A stretch of 64,000 nucleotides of DNA from an uncultured Collinsella sp. (GCA_902475785.1 CABSAN010000006.1:3605-67604); one strand, 5' to 3'; numbered from the stretch's first letter, positions 41,122-50,687 are shown. Notes: a model not told the origin generated them from the letters alone. A program made the numbers and translations.

Positions 41122-43779
41122 ATGAGTGCTGACTACCCGTCAATGACTACGGCCGAGATCCGCTCCAAGTTCCTCAACTTCTTTGAGGAGCGCGGTCTTA
41201 AGCTCTATCCTTCTTCGTCCCTTGTTCCCGACGATCCCTCGCTGCTGCTTGCCAACGCCGGCATGAACCAGTTTAAGGAGTACTACCAGGGCAAGAAGAC
41301 CATGAAGGAGATCGGCGCGATCTCCTGCCAGAAGTGCGTCCGCACCAACGACATCGACTGCATCGGCGAGGACGGCCGTCACCTGTCCTTCTTTGAGATG
41401 CTCGGCGACTTCTCCTTTGGCGGCGTCTCTAAGCAGCAGGCCTGCGCTTGGGCCTTTGAGCTCATCACCAAGGAGTTCAAGCTGCCGCTCGACCGCCTGT
41501 ACTTCACCGTCTTTACCGAGGACGACGAGACCCATGACGTGTGGCGCTCCCTGGGCGTTGCCGAGGACCACATCTCGCGCCTGGGCGAGGACGATAACTT
41601 CTGGGCCGCCGGCCCCACCGGCCCCTGCGGTCCGTGCTCCGAGATCTATTTTGACATGGGCGAGGAGGTCGGTTGCGGCAGCCCCGACTGCAAGCCCGGC
41701 TGCGACTGCGACCGCTTCCTGGAGTTCTGGAACCTCGTCTTTACCCAGTACGACCGCCAGGAGGACGGCTCCATGCCGGAGCTGCCGCACCGCAACCTCG
41801 ATACGGGCATGGGCCTGGAGCGCATGGCTGCCATCATGCAGCATAAGACCGCCAATTACGACGGCGATCTGATGCAGCACCTCATCAAACTCGGTGAGGA
41901 GATTAGCGGTAAGACCTATGACGCCGATGACTACTCCGGCGCCAGCCGCTCGCTGCGCATCATCGCCGATCACTCCCGTGCCGTCGACTTTATGATCTCT
42001 GACGGCATCCTCCCCGGTAATGAGGGCCGCGAGTACGTCCTTCGCCGCCTGCTCCGCCGCGCCGTGTTCCACGGTCGCCTGCTGGGCATCGAGGGCGCCT
42101 TCCTGACCAAGTTTATCGACGAAGTCAACGCTCAGATGGGCGAGGCCTATCCCGAGCTGCTCAAAAACGTCGCGCTCGTTAAGGGTATCGTCGCTTCCGA
42201 GGAGGAGCGTTTCTCCACGACGCTCGACAACGGCCGCGTTTACCTGGACGAGGCCTTGGCCGCGCTCGCCGACGGCGCCGTCCTTCCGGGCGACGTCGCG
42301 TTTAAGCTGCACGACACCTTTGGTTTCCCCATCGACCTGACCGTCGAGATCGCCGGCGCTGCTGGCCACGACGTCGACATGGACGGCTTCACCGCCTGCA
42401 TGGAGGACCAGAAGGCACGCGCCCGCGCCAACGCCAAGGGCGACGCCTGGGGTAGCTTCAACGACGTGTGGGTCGAGCTTTCCGACAAGGTTGCCGCGAC
42501 CGAATTCGACGGCTATGACAACGACGTCATTGAGGGCGCCAATGTTGTCGCCATCGTTCGCAACGGCGAGTCCGTCGAGTCCGTTGCCGCCGGCGAGGAC
42601 GTTGAGGTCGTGCTCGACCGCACCCCGTTCTACGCCGAGATGGGCGGCCAGCAGGGCGATGCCGGTGAGCTGTCCGCCGAGGGCGTTTCGCTGACCGTTT
42701 CCGACACCAAGAACCACAACGGCCTGTATGCCCACGTCGCGCACGTTGCCGAGGGCACGCTGACCGTCGGCGCTACCGTGACCGCCGCGCTCGACGCCGA
42801 GCGCCGTGGTTTCCTGCGTCGCAACCACACCGCCACCCACCTGCTCGACGCTGCGCTTAAGCAGGTCCTGGGCGAGCATGTCTCCCAGGCCGGCTCGCTG
42901 GTGACGCCCGAGCACCTGCGCTTTGACTTCACGCACTTCGAGGCCCTGTCCTCCGAGCAGCTCAAGGCTGTCGAGGACCTGGTCAACCAGCAGATCTTCG
43001 CTTCCAAGCCGGTCGTGACCCGCGTCATGGGCATCGACGAGGCCAAGGCCGCCGGTGCTGTCGCCCTCTTTGGCGAGAAGTACGGCGACGTCGTCCGCGT
43101 CGTCTCCGTGGGCGCCGAGGACCAGCCGTTCTCCCGCGAGCTCTGCGGTGGTACGCATGCCGCCAACACCGCCGAGATCGGTCTGTTCAAGATCATCTCC
43201 GAATCCTCCACGGGCTCGAATGTCCGCCGTATCGAGGCCGTGACCTCCAAGGGCGCTCTCGATTACATGGCCGACCGCCTGGCGCTCGTTGACGCCGCCG
43301 CCGCTGCGCTCAAGTGCCGCGTCGACGAGGTTCCTGCCCGCGTGGAGAACCTGCAGGCCGAGCTGCGCGAGACTTCCAACAAACTCAAGAAGGCGCTCAC
43401 CGGTGGCTCCTCCGACGCCATATCTAGCGCCATCGACGGCGCTGTCGAGCTGAATGGCTACAAGCTCGTTGTCGCTGAGCTTCAGGGTCTCGAGGCCGCA
43501 GACCTGCGCAACGTTTGGGATACCGTGCACCAGAAGGTCGCCGGCCCCGTCGCCTGCGTCGTCGCCAGCGTGACCGAGAAGGGCACCCCGGCCCTGCTCG
43601 CCGCCGGCTCCGATGACGCCGTGAAGGCCGGTTTCCACGCCGGCAACGTGATCAAGCAGATCGCGGGCCTGGTCGATGGCCGCGGTGGCGGTCGTCCCAA
43701 CATGGCCCAGGCCGGTGGCAAGAACGCTGCCGGTATCGCCGATGCCCTCGCGGCCGCCAAGACCGCGCTCGGCGTCTAA
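41122..43779 (+). CDS. alaS: Alanyl-tRNA synthetase
   Basis: An 885-residue class II synthetase. The catalytic core starts MTTAEIRSKFLNFFEERG, with RHLSFFEMLGDFSFG and the GPCGPCSEIYFD segment. The editing domain holds the RNHTATHLLDAAL motif and the distant CGGTHAANTAEIG, giving the zinc-binding His/Cys set. A C-terminal oligomerisation domain ends GGRPNMAQAGG. ATG 41122 is chosen because GAGGAG lies nine bases upstream; upstream in-frame codons are unrelated. ruvX follows, the common alaS-ruvX pairing. Confidence 0.97.
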   Translation: MSADYPSMTTAEIRSKFLNFFEERGLKLYPSSSLVPDDPSLLLANAGMNQFKEYYQGKKTMKEIGAISCQKCVRTNDIDCIGEDGRHLSFFEMLGDFSFGGVSKQQACAWAFELITKEFKLPLDRLYFTVFTEDDETHDVWRSLGVAEDHISRLGEDDNFWAAGPTGPCGPCSEIYFDMGEEVGCGSPDCKPGCDCDRFLEFWNLVFTQYDRQEDGSMPELPHRNLDTGMGLERMAAIMQHKTANYDGDLMQHLIKLGEEISGKTYDADDYSGASRSLRIIADHSRAVDFMISDGILPGNEGREYVLRRLLRRAVFHGRLLGIEGAFLTKFIDEVNAQMGEAYPELLKNVALVKGIVASEEERFSTTLDNGRVYLDEALAALADGAVLPGDVAFKLHDTFGFPIDLTVEIAGAAGHDVDMDGFTACMEDQKARARANAKGDAWGSFNDVWVELSDKVAATEFDGYDNDVIEGANVVAIVRNGESVESVAAGEDVEVVLDRTPFYAEMGGQQGDAGELSAEGVSLTVSDTKNHNGLYAHVAHVAEGTLTVGATVTAALDAERRGFLRRNHTATHLLDAALKQVLGEHVSQAGSLVTPEHLRFDFTHFEALSSEQLKAVEDLVNQQIFASKPVVTRVMGIDEAKAAGAVALFGEKYGDVVRVVSVGAEDQPFSRELCGGTHAANTAEIGLFKIISESSTGSNVRRIEAVTSKGALDYMADRLALVDAAAAALKCRVDEVPARVENLQAELRETSNKLKKALTGGSSDAISSAIDGAVELNGYKLVVAELQGLEAADLRNVWDTVHQKVAGPVACVVASVTEKGTPALLAAGSDDAVKAGFHAGNVIKQIAGLVDGRGGGRPNMAQAGGKNAAGIADALAAAKTALGV

Positions 43780-43796
43780 GAACCTAGGCTGTCACT

Positions 43797-44225
43797 GTGG
43801 TCGCGCTCGCGCTGGACATAGGGGAGACCAGGATTGGCATTGCCGTCTCGAGCCGTGATGGCAAGATGGCGATGCCTGTCAAGGTGCTTCCTGCTGCCGA
43901 GGTCACTGGCATGGCAAAGACGTTTCGCTACCTGGTCGAGGACTATGAGCCCGATATCCTGGTAAGCGGACGTCCCTTGACCATGGCCGGTGAGCCCGGC
44001 CCCCAGGCCGAGCGCGTCGCCGCCGTGGCCCAAAAGATTGCCGACGAGCTCGAACTTCCGCTGGAGTTTGAGGACGAGCGTCTGTCCTCGCAGGAGGCCA
44101 AGCGAATCCTGCGAGAGCAGGGGCTTAACGAAAAGCAGATGAGGGGCAAGATTGACATGATCGCCGCCAGCCTGTTCTTGCAGACATGGCTCGATCGTAA
44201 AAACGAGGAGGTTCAGCATGTCTAG
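43797..44225 (+). CDS. ruvX: Putative pre-16S rRNA nuclease / Holliday junction resolvase YqgF
   Basis: A 142-residue RNase H-like protein. Acidic residues expected for catalysis are present: Asp7 in LALDIGETRIGIAVS, Glu in DERLSSQEA, and Asp in KIDMIAASLFLQ. The family matures the 16S rRNA 5' end in E. coli. The GTG start at 43797 is 17 bases after alaS; the last eight bases overlap mltG. Confidence 0.92.
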   Translation: MVALALDIGETRIGIAVSSRDGKMAMPVKVLPAAEVTGMAKTFRYLVEDYEPDILVSGRPLTMAGEPGPQAERVAAVAQKIADELELPLEFEDERLSSQEAKRILREQGLNEKQMRGKIDMIAASLFLQTWLDRKNEEVQHV

Positions 44226-45573
44226 CGCTCCCGATCCGCGCCAGCAGAGTCGTACACGGCAGCCCGCGCCGCGTCCTGCTCAGCCTGGTCAGCGCCCGGC
44301 ACAGCCGACGCAGCGTTCGGCTCAGCCTACTCAGCGTGCTGCTCAACAGCCCGCCGCTCGTCCCGCGCGGCCCGCTGGCGGCGCTCGTTTTAAGCAACAG
44401 GCTCCTGCCCAGCGCACGCAGGGGCAGGCCCCGCAATCACGCTCCCACGCACATCATGTTCATGGTTCGCATGGCGTTGCTCCGGCCACGCGCTCGAGCT
44501 ATAACACGCACGCCCGCCGCGGCGCCCAAAAGAAAAGCTCCCCGGTGCCTATGATTATCGGCGGCGTCGCCGCCGTGCTTGCGCTTGTCGCGATCGTTTT
44601 CTTTGTCGTGCCGGCCGTCAAGGGCTTCTTTGGCGGTGAGGATGCGAAAGTCGCTGCTGGCCAGCAAGTTACTATCACGATTCCCGATGGTGCCTCGGGT
44701 GACACCATCGCTTCGATTCTCTCCGAGAACCATATCGTCGATAATCCCAAGGATTATTACGCTGCGGTCAAAAAGCTCAACGCCGACATGTCGCTCAAGC
44801 CGGGTAAGTATTCGTTCACCACGCTCATGGACGCGACCAAGGTCGTTCAGCAGCTCATGGAAGGCCCCAATGCGGGCTCCGATGCGCTGACTATCCCTGA
44901 GGGATTGACGGTTGACCAGGTCGCTGACCGCGTGGCCAAGGCATACGACGGCATCTCCAAGGAGGACTTCCTTAACCAGGCTAAGGCGAGCAATTATGTG
45001 AAGGACTATAGCTTCCTTGAAGGCGCCGCGAACGATTCGCTCGAGGGCTTCCTGTTCCCCAAGACGTATTCGTTGGGTAAGGACCCGTCTGCCGATGATG
45101 TGATTCGCGCCATGCTTGACCAGTTCAACACCGAGTATAAGTCGCTCGATTTCGCCAGCTGCGAGGCCAAGATCAAGGAGCGCTATGGCGTGGAGATGTC
45201 CGATTACGACATCGTTAATCTTGCCTCGATCGTCGAGCGCGAGGGCCTCAACGCCGATCAGCGCGCGCATGTGGCATCGGTTTTCTATAACCGTCTGGCC
45301 GGCAAGCTCGATGGCCTGCGTTACCTCAATAGCGATGCGACCATGATGTATGTCACCGGCGGCGAGGTTACCGCCGACGACCTGCAGAGCGATAGCCCAT
45401 ATAACACCTATAAGCACGAGGGCCTGCCGCCCACGCCCATCTGCTCTCCGTCACTCGAGGCGCTCAAGGCTACCCTTGAGCCGACCGACTCCGATGACCT
45501 GTATTTCTACATTACACAGGACGAGGAGTATTTCTCGAAGACCTACGAAGAGCACCAACAGTCTTGGAATTGA
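44218..45573 (+). CDS. mltG: Endolytic murein transglycosylase MltG
   Basis: A 451-residue YceG-family protein. A disordered Pro/Gln/Ala/Arg-rich cytosolic N-terminus (about 1-100) carries imperfect repeats of RPAQPTQRSAQ, followed by one transmembrane helix (about 105-127). The extracellular part has a LysM-like subdomain and the lytic domain with the catalytic Glu in LASIVEREG and VFYNRLAGKLDGL. It terminates nascent glycan strands. The order ruvX-mltG is conserved. The long repeat-rich N-terminus is typical of actinobacterial forms. Confidence 0.94.
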   Translation: MSSAPDPRQQSRTRQPAPRPAQPGQRPAQPTQRSAQPTQRAAQQPAARPARPAGGARFKQQAPAQRTQGQAPQSRSHAHHVHGSHGVAPATRSSYNTHARRGAQKKSSPVPMIIGGVAAVLALVAIVFFVVPAVKGFFGGEDAKVAAGQQVTITIPDGASGDTIASILSENHIVDNPKDYYAAVKKLNADMSLKPGKYSFTTLMDATKVVQQLMEGPNAGSDALTIPEGLTVDQVADRVAKAYDGISKEDFLNQAKASNYVKDYSFLEGAANDSLEGFLFPKTYSLGKDPSADDVIRAMLDQFNTEYKSLDFASCEAKIKERYGVEMSDYDIVNLASIVEREGLNADQRAHVASVFYNRLAGKLDGLRYLNSDATMMYVTGGEVTADDLQSDSPYNTYKHEGLPPTPICSPSLEALKATLEPTDSDDLYFYITQDEEYFSKTYEEHQQSWN

Positions 45574-45575
45574 TC

Positions 45576-46073
45576 ATGAGGATTTTTAGCCCCAAACGAT
45601 ATGTTGCCTCAGTCGACCGCATCGATCTCGATACCCTGTGGGCCGACGGCAAGCGCGCCATTCTACTCGACCGCGACAACACCTTGGTGCCGCGTGATAC
45701 CGAGCAGGTACCCGCTGCGGTTTCCGCTTGGCTCAAAGCCGCCCATGCTAAGGGCTTTAAGCTGTGCATGGTGTCCAATAACTGGCATCGCGACCAGGTT
45801 ATGGCGTCGGCGCGCGAGTTGGGGCTCGAGGCCATCAGCCACGCCATGAAGCCGGCGCCCTTTGCCCTCAAAGCGGGTCTTAAGCGTCTGGGCGCCACGA
45901 CCAACGAGGCCGTGCTGATCGGCGATCAGCTTTACACGGACGTGTGGAGCGGTAACTTTGCCGGCGTTGACACTATTCTGGTCAAGCCGCAGGCAACCCA
46001 GGACCTGTGGTACACGCAGATCTTCCGTATCTTTGAGCGCCGGGCCCTGCGCGACCTTCCCTGCGAGGAATAG
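45576..46073 (+). CDS. YqeG family HAD-type phosphatase
   Basis: A 165-residue HAD hydrolase. The DxD nucleophile motif is LLDRDNTLVP, motif II is MVSNN, and motif IV is LIGDQLYTDVW, all of the YqeG/HAD-IIIA type. The start ATG 45576 falls two bases after the mltG stop; a TTG at 45564 would overlap it. The substrate is unknown. Gene order mltG-yqeG-aroK suggests one transcript. Confidence 0.9.
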   Translation: MRIFSPKRYVASVDRIDLDTLWADGKRAILLDRDNTLVPRDTEQVPAAVSAWLKAAHAKGFKLCMVSNNWHRDQVMASARELGLEAISHAMKPAPFALKAGLKRLGATTNEAVLIGDQLYTDVWSGNFAGVDTILVKPQATQDLWYTQIFRIFERRALRDLPCEE

Positions 46074-46081
46074 GTTTCGCC

Positions 46082-46615
46082 ATGTCTCAGCACATCAAAC
46101 ACGGCTGCGACCATATCTTCTTTATCGGCTTTTTGGGTGCGGGCAAGTCGACGCTTGCGCGCAACGTGGGCACTATGTTCAAGCGTCGATTCATCGATAC
46201 CGATCGTTTGGTTGTGCGTCGATGCGGCAAGTCGGTGACCGAGATTTTTGAGACAGAGGGCGAGGATCGTTTTCGCGAGCTCGAGACCTCGGCACTCCGT
46301 TCGCTTCAAAGCGAGCGCAGCCTGCTGGTATCGTGCGGGGGTGGCATTGTCGAGACGCCGGTGAACATTGAGTTGATGCACGAGATGGGTACATGCGTGT
46401 ACCTCGAAGGCGACTTTGAGGACTCGCTGCGCCAGATTCGCCGCTCCGATACCCGGCCTGATTTCCGCTCGCCCGAGCACGCCGCGCGCCTGTTTGAGCA
46501 TCGCCGTCCGCTGTATCGCCAAGCCGCCGATATTACCCTTGATATTCGCAACAAGTCCTTCGAGGACGTTTCCTACCTTTGTGCCGAGAAGCTTTTGGAG
46601 CGTGGACTGCTATGA
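46082..46615 (+). CDS. aroK: Shikimate kinase
   Basis: A 177-residue NMP-kinase-fold enzyme. Walker A is GFLGAGKSTLARNVG, the shikimate-binding Asp is in FIDTDRLV, the glycine motif is VSCGGGIV, and the lid contains RSDTRPDFRSPE. It phosphorylates shikimate in the aromatic amino acid pathway. Its last four bases overlap the next gene, an AroB homologue. Confidence 0.94.
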   Translation: MSQHIKHGCDHIFFIGFLGAGKSTLARNVGTMFKRRFIDTDRLVVRRCGKSVTEIFETEGEDRFRELETSALRSLQSERSLLVSCGGGIVETPVNIELMHEMGTCVYLEGDFEDSLRQIRRSDTRPDFRSPEHAARLFEHRRPLYRQAADITLDIRNKSFEDVSYLCAEKLLERGLL

Positions 46616-47721
46616 TTCGCCGTCAACTTATCAATTTCCAAAACCGCAGTGTCGATGTCCGCGTCGGATTGGGCGCGTTCGAGGAGCTGTCGCGCATGTT
46701 TGCCTCGGCTGTGGGCAAGCCTAAGCGCGCGATGGTTGTTTGGAACGACGCCACATCCGAGCGTTTTGGCGAGGTCGTCGAGCATGCGCTGGTCGACGCC
46801 GGTTTTGCCGTGTCGCTGCTCGCCCTCGAGGTTTCTCCTGCCGGCGCTACGCTGGCCGATGCCGATACCGTCTTTGGCGCCCTGTCGGTTAACGGTATTA
46901 CCTGCGACGATCTTGTTGTCGCTGTCGGTGACACGGCGACCTGTTCGGTCGTTTGCTGGTGTGCCAATCAGTGGTGCGGTCGCACCGAGTGCGCCTTGCT
47001 GCCGACGACGCTCGACGCCATGCTCACGGTTGCGACGACCATGAAGCCGCTCGTCGCCTCGTCGGCGAATGCGCTTCCCGCTATCGCGTTCCGTCCCGAG
47101 CCGGGCTTGGTCGTGTGTGACCTCGACCTTGTACGCGAGGCCCACCCCAAGGACCTCAGGCTCGGCTATGCGGTACTTGTTGGCACCATGCTTTCGAGCA
47201 GCAAGTCCCGCTGGAATCAGTTTACTGAGACCGTCCCCGAGATTCTCGCGGGCGAGGAGGTCGCGCTCGTCAATGCCATTCAGTGGTCTCAGACTGCCCG
47301 CAAGGACGTACTGATGGCCACGAACCCGAGCGCCCGCCATGCGCTCGATTTTGGCAAGACGGGGGAGCGTACCCTGCGCGCCTGCTTGGGCGATGCCGCT
47401 TCGCAGGTCCCTGCCTACCAGCTGTTGTCCGAGGGCATGCGCTTTGAGGCGCGCCTAGCACATGATGCCTGCGACTTCGATATCGATTACGTCTTTGAGG
47501 TCGATGACTGCCTGGAGGACTTTGGCATCGAGGAGCTTGCCTTCGATCTGGAGCCTGCCGCATATATCGAGGAGTTCCGCAGGCAGCAGTTTGTCCGCTC
47601 GAACCGCAGCATGTTGCCGCTGCCCGCGGCACTCGGCGCCATTCGTCTTACGAGCGTTGAGGACGAGGTTCTTGAGCGCCATGCTCACGCCTACTTGGCT
47701 TCTCGCAAAGAACTTCTCTGA
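46612..47721 (+). CDS. 3-dehydroquinate synthase homologue lacking metal-binding residues (probable pseudoenzyme)
   Basis: A 369-residue protein with the AroB size and position (overlapping aroK, upstream of pepP-efp). It keeps traces of the fold (VVAVGD for the NAD loop, LPTTLDAML, LDFGKTGERTLRA), but the catalytic positions are altered. The Glu ligand of the GLAEVIK block is replaced around Ala187 (LGYAVLVGT). The first His of GHTFGH is Lys249, and the His of LHGEA is Ser273. The VDSSVGGKT block is also lost. It probably cannot run the zinc-dependent AroB reaction. A structural, regulatory or changed role is possible. Confidence 0.75.
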   Translation: MIRRQLINFQNRSVDVRVGLGAFEELSRMFASAVGKPKRAMVVWNDATSERFGEVVEHALVDAGFAVSLLALEVSPAGATLADADTVFGALSVNGITCDDLVVAVGDTATCSVVCWCANQWCGRTECALLPTTLDAMLTVATTMKPLVASSANALPAIAFRPEPGLVVCDLDLVREAHPKDLRLGYAVLVGTMLSSSKSRWNQFTETVPEILAGEEVALVNAIQWSQTARKDVLMATNPSARHALDFGKTGERTLRACLGDAASQVPAYQLLSEGMRFEARLAHDACDFDIDYVFEVDDCLEDFGIEELAFDLEPAAYIEEFRRQQFVRSNRSMLPLPAALGAIRLTSVEDEVLERHAHAYLASRKELL

Positions 47722-47758
47722 GATTTATTGACATCCATCGTCTTTCGTATCATGTTGA

Positions 47759-47834
47759 GGGGCGGGTTTCCAATCGGTTGCGGATCGCATGCGATTCCGT
47801 CGTTCGGTTGAAGCCCGTCCCGCACTTTTTGAGA
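47759..47834 (+). promoter_or_regulatory. Structured leader of pepP with attenuator-like end
   Basis: An outer stem (GGGCGGGTTT with AAGCCCGTCC) encloses an inner palindrome (CGGATCGCATGCGATTCCG, with ATCGCATGCGAT perfectly symmetric). The outer stem is followed by GCACTTTTTG, resembling a weak terminator. TTGACA at 47728-47733 is a plausible -35 box upstream. Confidence 0.45.
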
Positions 47835-47853
47835 CAACAAGAAAGGAATCTGC

Positions 47854-48984
47854 ATGTCTGAGTTTGCTGCCGGTCCTGCCGGTCGTATCGAGCGTGTCCG
47901 TACCCTGATGGCTGAGCGCGGCTACGACGCTATCGTCGTGCGCGACGAGGCCAATCTTCGTTGGCTCACGGGCGTGAAGGGCGTCTTCGATTACACCTTC
48001 GAGTTCCCGCACGCCGCGTTTATTACGGCTGATCAGTGCCTGTTCCATACCGACTCGCGCTACCTCAACAGCTTTGAGGAGAACACGCCTGCCGGCAGCC
48101 CCTGGGTCTACGACATGGACGAGGGCACCATCCCCGGTTGGGTCGCCGGCAAGATCGCGGCCAACAAGTGCCGCGTCTGCGCTGTCGAGGACGACATGCA
48201 GATCAACTTCTACCAGGGTATTCAGCGTGGTCTGGAGGATCGTTCCGTCGCCTGCATGCTGCCGCTGATGCATGACGACATTCGCAAGATGCGCGCCATC
48301 AAGGATGCCGAGGAGATCGAGCTCATGCGCCATGCGCAGTCGATCACCGATGCCGCCTTCCAGCACATGCTCGGCTTTATTAAGCCCGGTATGACCGAGA
48401 AGCAGGTTCGCAACGAGCTCGAGAACTTTATGTTTGCCAATGGCGCCGATAGCTTGGCCTTCGGCTCTATCGTGGCGAGCGGCCCCAATACCGCCAACCC
48501 GCATGCCGTGCCGAGTGACCGCGTGATTGAGAAGGGCGACTTCGTCCTCATGGATTACGGTGCGGGCTACTGCGATTATCGTTCCGACATGACGCGCACC
48601 GTCGTGATGGGCGAGCCTACCCAGGAGCAGCTCGACCTGTACGCACTCGTACGCCGCACCCACGAGGAGTGCGTCGCCGCCATCCATCCGGGCGTCGAGG
48701 GCAACGACATTTTCAAGCTTTCCAAGAAGATCATCGGTGATGCCGGCTATGGCGATTACTACAACCATGGCCTGGGTCACGGCGTCGGTATCGACATCCA
48801 CGAGCTGCCCAACTTTAACCGCAGCAAGAATATCATCGAGGTTGGCTCGGTTGTCACCATGGAGCCCGGCGTGTACCTGCCCGGTGTGGGCGGCGTGCGC
48901 CTGGAGGACTACGGCGTGGTCACCGAGAACGGCTATGAGCCTTTCACCAAGACGTCGCATGATCTTCACGTCATCGATTGCTAG
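47854..48984 (+). CDS. M24 family Xaa-Pro peptidase (aminopeptidase P/PepQ-like)
   Basis: A 376-residue two-domain creatinase/prolidase-type peptidase. An N-terminal creatinase-like domain (about 1-130) precedes the M24 pita-bread fold. Metal ligands are visible in order: Asp in [17 protein letters not shown] (two Asp), His in GLGHGVGID, Glu in MEPGVYLPG and Glu in RLEDYGVV. It cleaves peptides with proline in the second position. AAGAAAGGA precedes the ATG. The order aroB-pepP-efp is common in Gram-positive bacteria. Confidence 0.93.
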   Translation: MSEFAAGPAGRIERVRTLMAERGYDAIVVRDEANLRWLTGVKGVFDYTFEFPHAAFITADQCLFHTDSRYLNSFEENTPAGSPWVYDMDEGTIPGWVAGKIAANKCRVCAVEDDMQINFYQGIQRGLEDRSVACMLPLMHDDIRKMRAIKDAEEIELMRHAQSITDAAFQHMLGFIKPGMTEKQVRNELENFMFANGADSLAFGSIVASGPNTANPHAVPSDRVIEKGDFVLMDYGAGYCDYRSDMTRTVVMGEPTQEQLDLYALVRRTHEECVAAIHPGVEGNDIFKLSKKIIGDAGYGDYYNHGLGHGVGIDIHELPNFNRSKNIIEVGSVVTMEPGVYLPGVGGVRLEDYGVVTENGYEPFTKTSHDLHVIDC

Positions 48985-49007
48985 CCTATTTCGATAGATT
49001 TTTGGGG

Positions 49008-49049
49008 CGGGGCGTCCGGATAGATTCGGACGCCCCGCGTTCTCTTTTT
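49008..49049 (+). terminator. Intrinsic terminator after the M24 peptidase gene
   Basis: A perfect 11-bp stem (CGGGGCGTCCG and its complement, loop GATAGATT) is followed by CGTTCTCTTTTT. A TATAAT box at 49080-49085 then suggests a separate promoter for efp. Confidence 0.87.
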
Positions 49050-49143
49050 ATGCGCTCGCTGCAGGCGCCGTCTGCAAGTGTATAATTTCGGTCGTATGTA
49101 ATTTGGGCGCTTGTGCGTTCTGCCCATAACAAGAAAGGTCACT

Positions 49144-49707
49144 ATGCCTACCATTTCTACCGCCGACTTCAAGAACGGCCTCGGTCTCCGCATTAAGGAC
49201 AAGGTCTACACCATCGTCGAGTTCCAGCATGTCAAGCCGGGCAAGGGCGGCGCGTTTGTGCGCTACAAGACCCGCGACATCAAGAGCGGCCGCGTCGTCG
49301 AGAACACCTGCAACGCCGGCACCAAGTTCGAGAGCGTTATGCTCACCACCCGTGAGTTCCAGTACCTCTATAACGATGGCGCCGATTACATCTTCATGGA
49401 CAATGAGACCTATGAGCAGGTTCCCGTTCCTGAGGACATGGTGGGCGAGAACTCCAAGTGGCTGCGCGAGAACGACATCTGTCAGCTGCTCTTTGCCGAC
49501 GATGAGCTCATGGGCGTGACCCCGCCGATGTTCATCGAGACCACCATCGTCCAGACCGACCCGGGTTTTAAGGGCGACACCGTCCAGGGTTCCACCAAGC
49601 CGGCCACGATCGACACCGGCGCTGTCATCCAGGTCCCCATGTACCTCAACGAGGGCGAGGTCATCAAGGTTGACACCCGCGACGGCAAGTTCGTCTCCCG
49701 CGTCTAG
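49144..49707 (+). CDS. efp: Translation elongation factor P
   Basis: A 187-residue EF-P that rescues ribosomes stalled at polyproline. Domain I has the tip loop HVKPGKGGAF with the usually modified Lys34. Two OB-like domains follow, and the C-terminal signature lies at STKPATIDTGAVIQVP. ATG 49144 is preceded by AAGAAAGG. A perfect TATAAT (49080-49085) lies 64 bases upstream. No epmA/epmB-type modification genes are nearby. Confidence 0.97.
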   Translation: MPTISTADFKNGLGLRIKDKVYTIVEFQHVKPGKGGAFVRYKTRDIKSGRVVENTCNAGTKFESVMLTTREFQYLYNDGADYIFMDNETYEQVPVPEDMVGENSKWLRENDICQLLFADDELMGVTPPMFIETTIVQTDPGFKGDTVQGSTKPATIDTGAVIQVPMYLNEGEVIKVDTRDGKFVSRV

Positions 49708-49731
49708 CAACCAACTCTTCTAGGAGGACTC

Positions 49732-50094
49732 ATGCCCCAGGAAATCAAGATTGACGGCATCGGCATTTCGCCCGATGTTCTGACCGCCATCGTCTCGCGC
49801 GCCGTGTCGGATGTCGAGGGCATCGCCTCCGTTGGCGTCAAGGACCTTGCCACCAACCTTGTCTCCATGATGCTCTCGTCCAAGGCCCCGGCTTCCGAGC
49901 CGGCGGTCGAGGCCGAGGTCGTCGGCGACAAGCTCGCACTCACCGTGCGTGTCGTGGTGTTCTTTGGCTATCCGTTCAAGAAACTCGCCGAGGCCGTTCG
50001 CGCCGCCGTGGTCGCCGCCATCGATGCTCAGGTGGGCGTCGAGGTCGAGCGCGTTGACGTTTGCATCGACGGCCTCGTTTTCCCCAAGGAGTAA
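49732..50094 (+). CDS. Asp23/Gls24 family protein (YqhY-like)
   Basis: A 120-residue second Asp23/Gls24 paralogue: ISPDVLTAIVSRAVSDVEGIASVG at the N-terminus, then a central strand, the VVFFGYPFKKLAEAVRAA helix and the VERVDVCIDGL end. TAGGAGG precedes the ATG. In Gram-positive bacteria YqhY is encoded just before nusB, as here, and is linked to acetyl-CoA carboxylase or envelope homeostasis. accB and accC are not in the window. Confidence 0.86.
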   Translation: MPQEIKIDGIGISPDVLTAIVSRAVSDVEGIASVGVKDLATNLVSMMLSSKAPASEPAVEAEVVGDKLALTVRVVVFFGYPFKKLAEAVRAAVVAAIDAQVGVEVERVDVCIDGLVFPKE

Positions 50095-50097
50095 CCT

Positions 50098-50685
50098 TTG
50101 AGCCTTAAGGTTTATCGCGGGCGCACGCTTGCCCGCAGTCAGGCGCTGCAGCTGCTGTTCCAGGCCGAGGCCACGGACAGCCCGCTCGAGCGCGTCCTCG
50201 AGGGCGATTTCCTGATCTCGAAGGGTCCCCTCGACCCCTATGCGCTGGAGCTTTGCCGCGGTGCCTACGAGCATATCGATCGCATCGACTGTGCCCTGCG
50301 CGCCGTCGCCAAGAACTGGGATCTTATGCGCATGCCCGGCGCCGACCGCAACCTGCTGCGTATCGCCGTCTACGAGATGCGCTTCCTCACTGACGAGGAG
50401 GTCTCGGACGCTATCGTGATCAACGAGGCAGTCGAAATCGCCAAGGCTTATGGTACCGACCAGTCCGCGTCGTTTGTCAACGGCGTGCTGGGCAAGATCG
50501 CTCGCAGCGAGGAGTTGCCGGGCGAGGACCTGTACCAAGAGCTGCTGGCCGAGGATCGCGCTCGCGAGGAGGCACAGGCTGCCGAGGCGGCCGCAAAGGT
50601 CGCTGCCGCTCAGGCTGCCGCCGGTGTACTTGCCGAGGATGCGGACGCTGCTGAGGCCGTCGAGGCCGACTCCGTCGAGGAGTAG
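50098..50685 (+). CDS. nusB: Transcription antitermination factor NusB
   Basis: A 195-residue protein with the all-helical NusB fold over its first 145 residues: RTLARSQALQLLFQAE at the N-terminus, then DRNLLRIAVYEMRF and NEAVEIAKAYGTDQSASFVNGVLGKI. It binds boxA in rRNA leaders with NusE. An Ala/Glu-rich C-terminal extension of about 45 residues goes beyond the usual length. The TTG start at 50098 has AAGGAG six bases upstream. Confidence 0.94.
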   Translation: MSLKVYRGRTLARSQALQLLFQAEATDSPLERVLEGDFLISKGPLDPYALELCRGAYEHIDRIDCALRAVAKNWDLMRMPGADRNLLRIAVYEMRFLTDEEVSDAIVINEAVEIAKAYGTDQSASFVNGVLGKIARSEELPGEDLYQELLAEDRAREEAQAAEAAAKVAAAQAAAGVLAEDADAAEAVEADSVEE

Positions 50686-50687
50686 CC

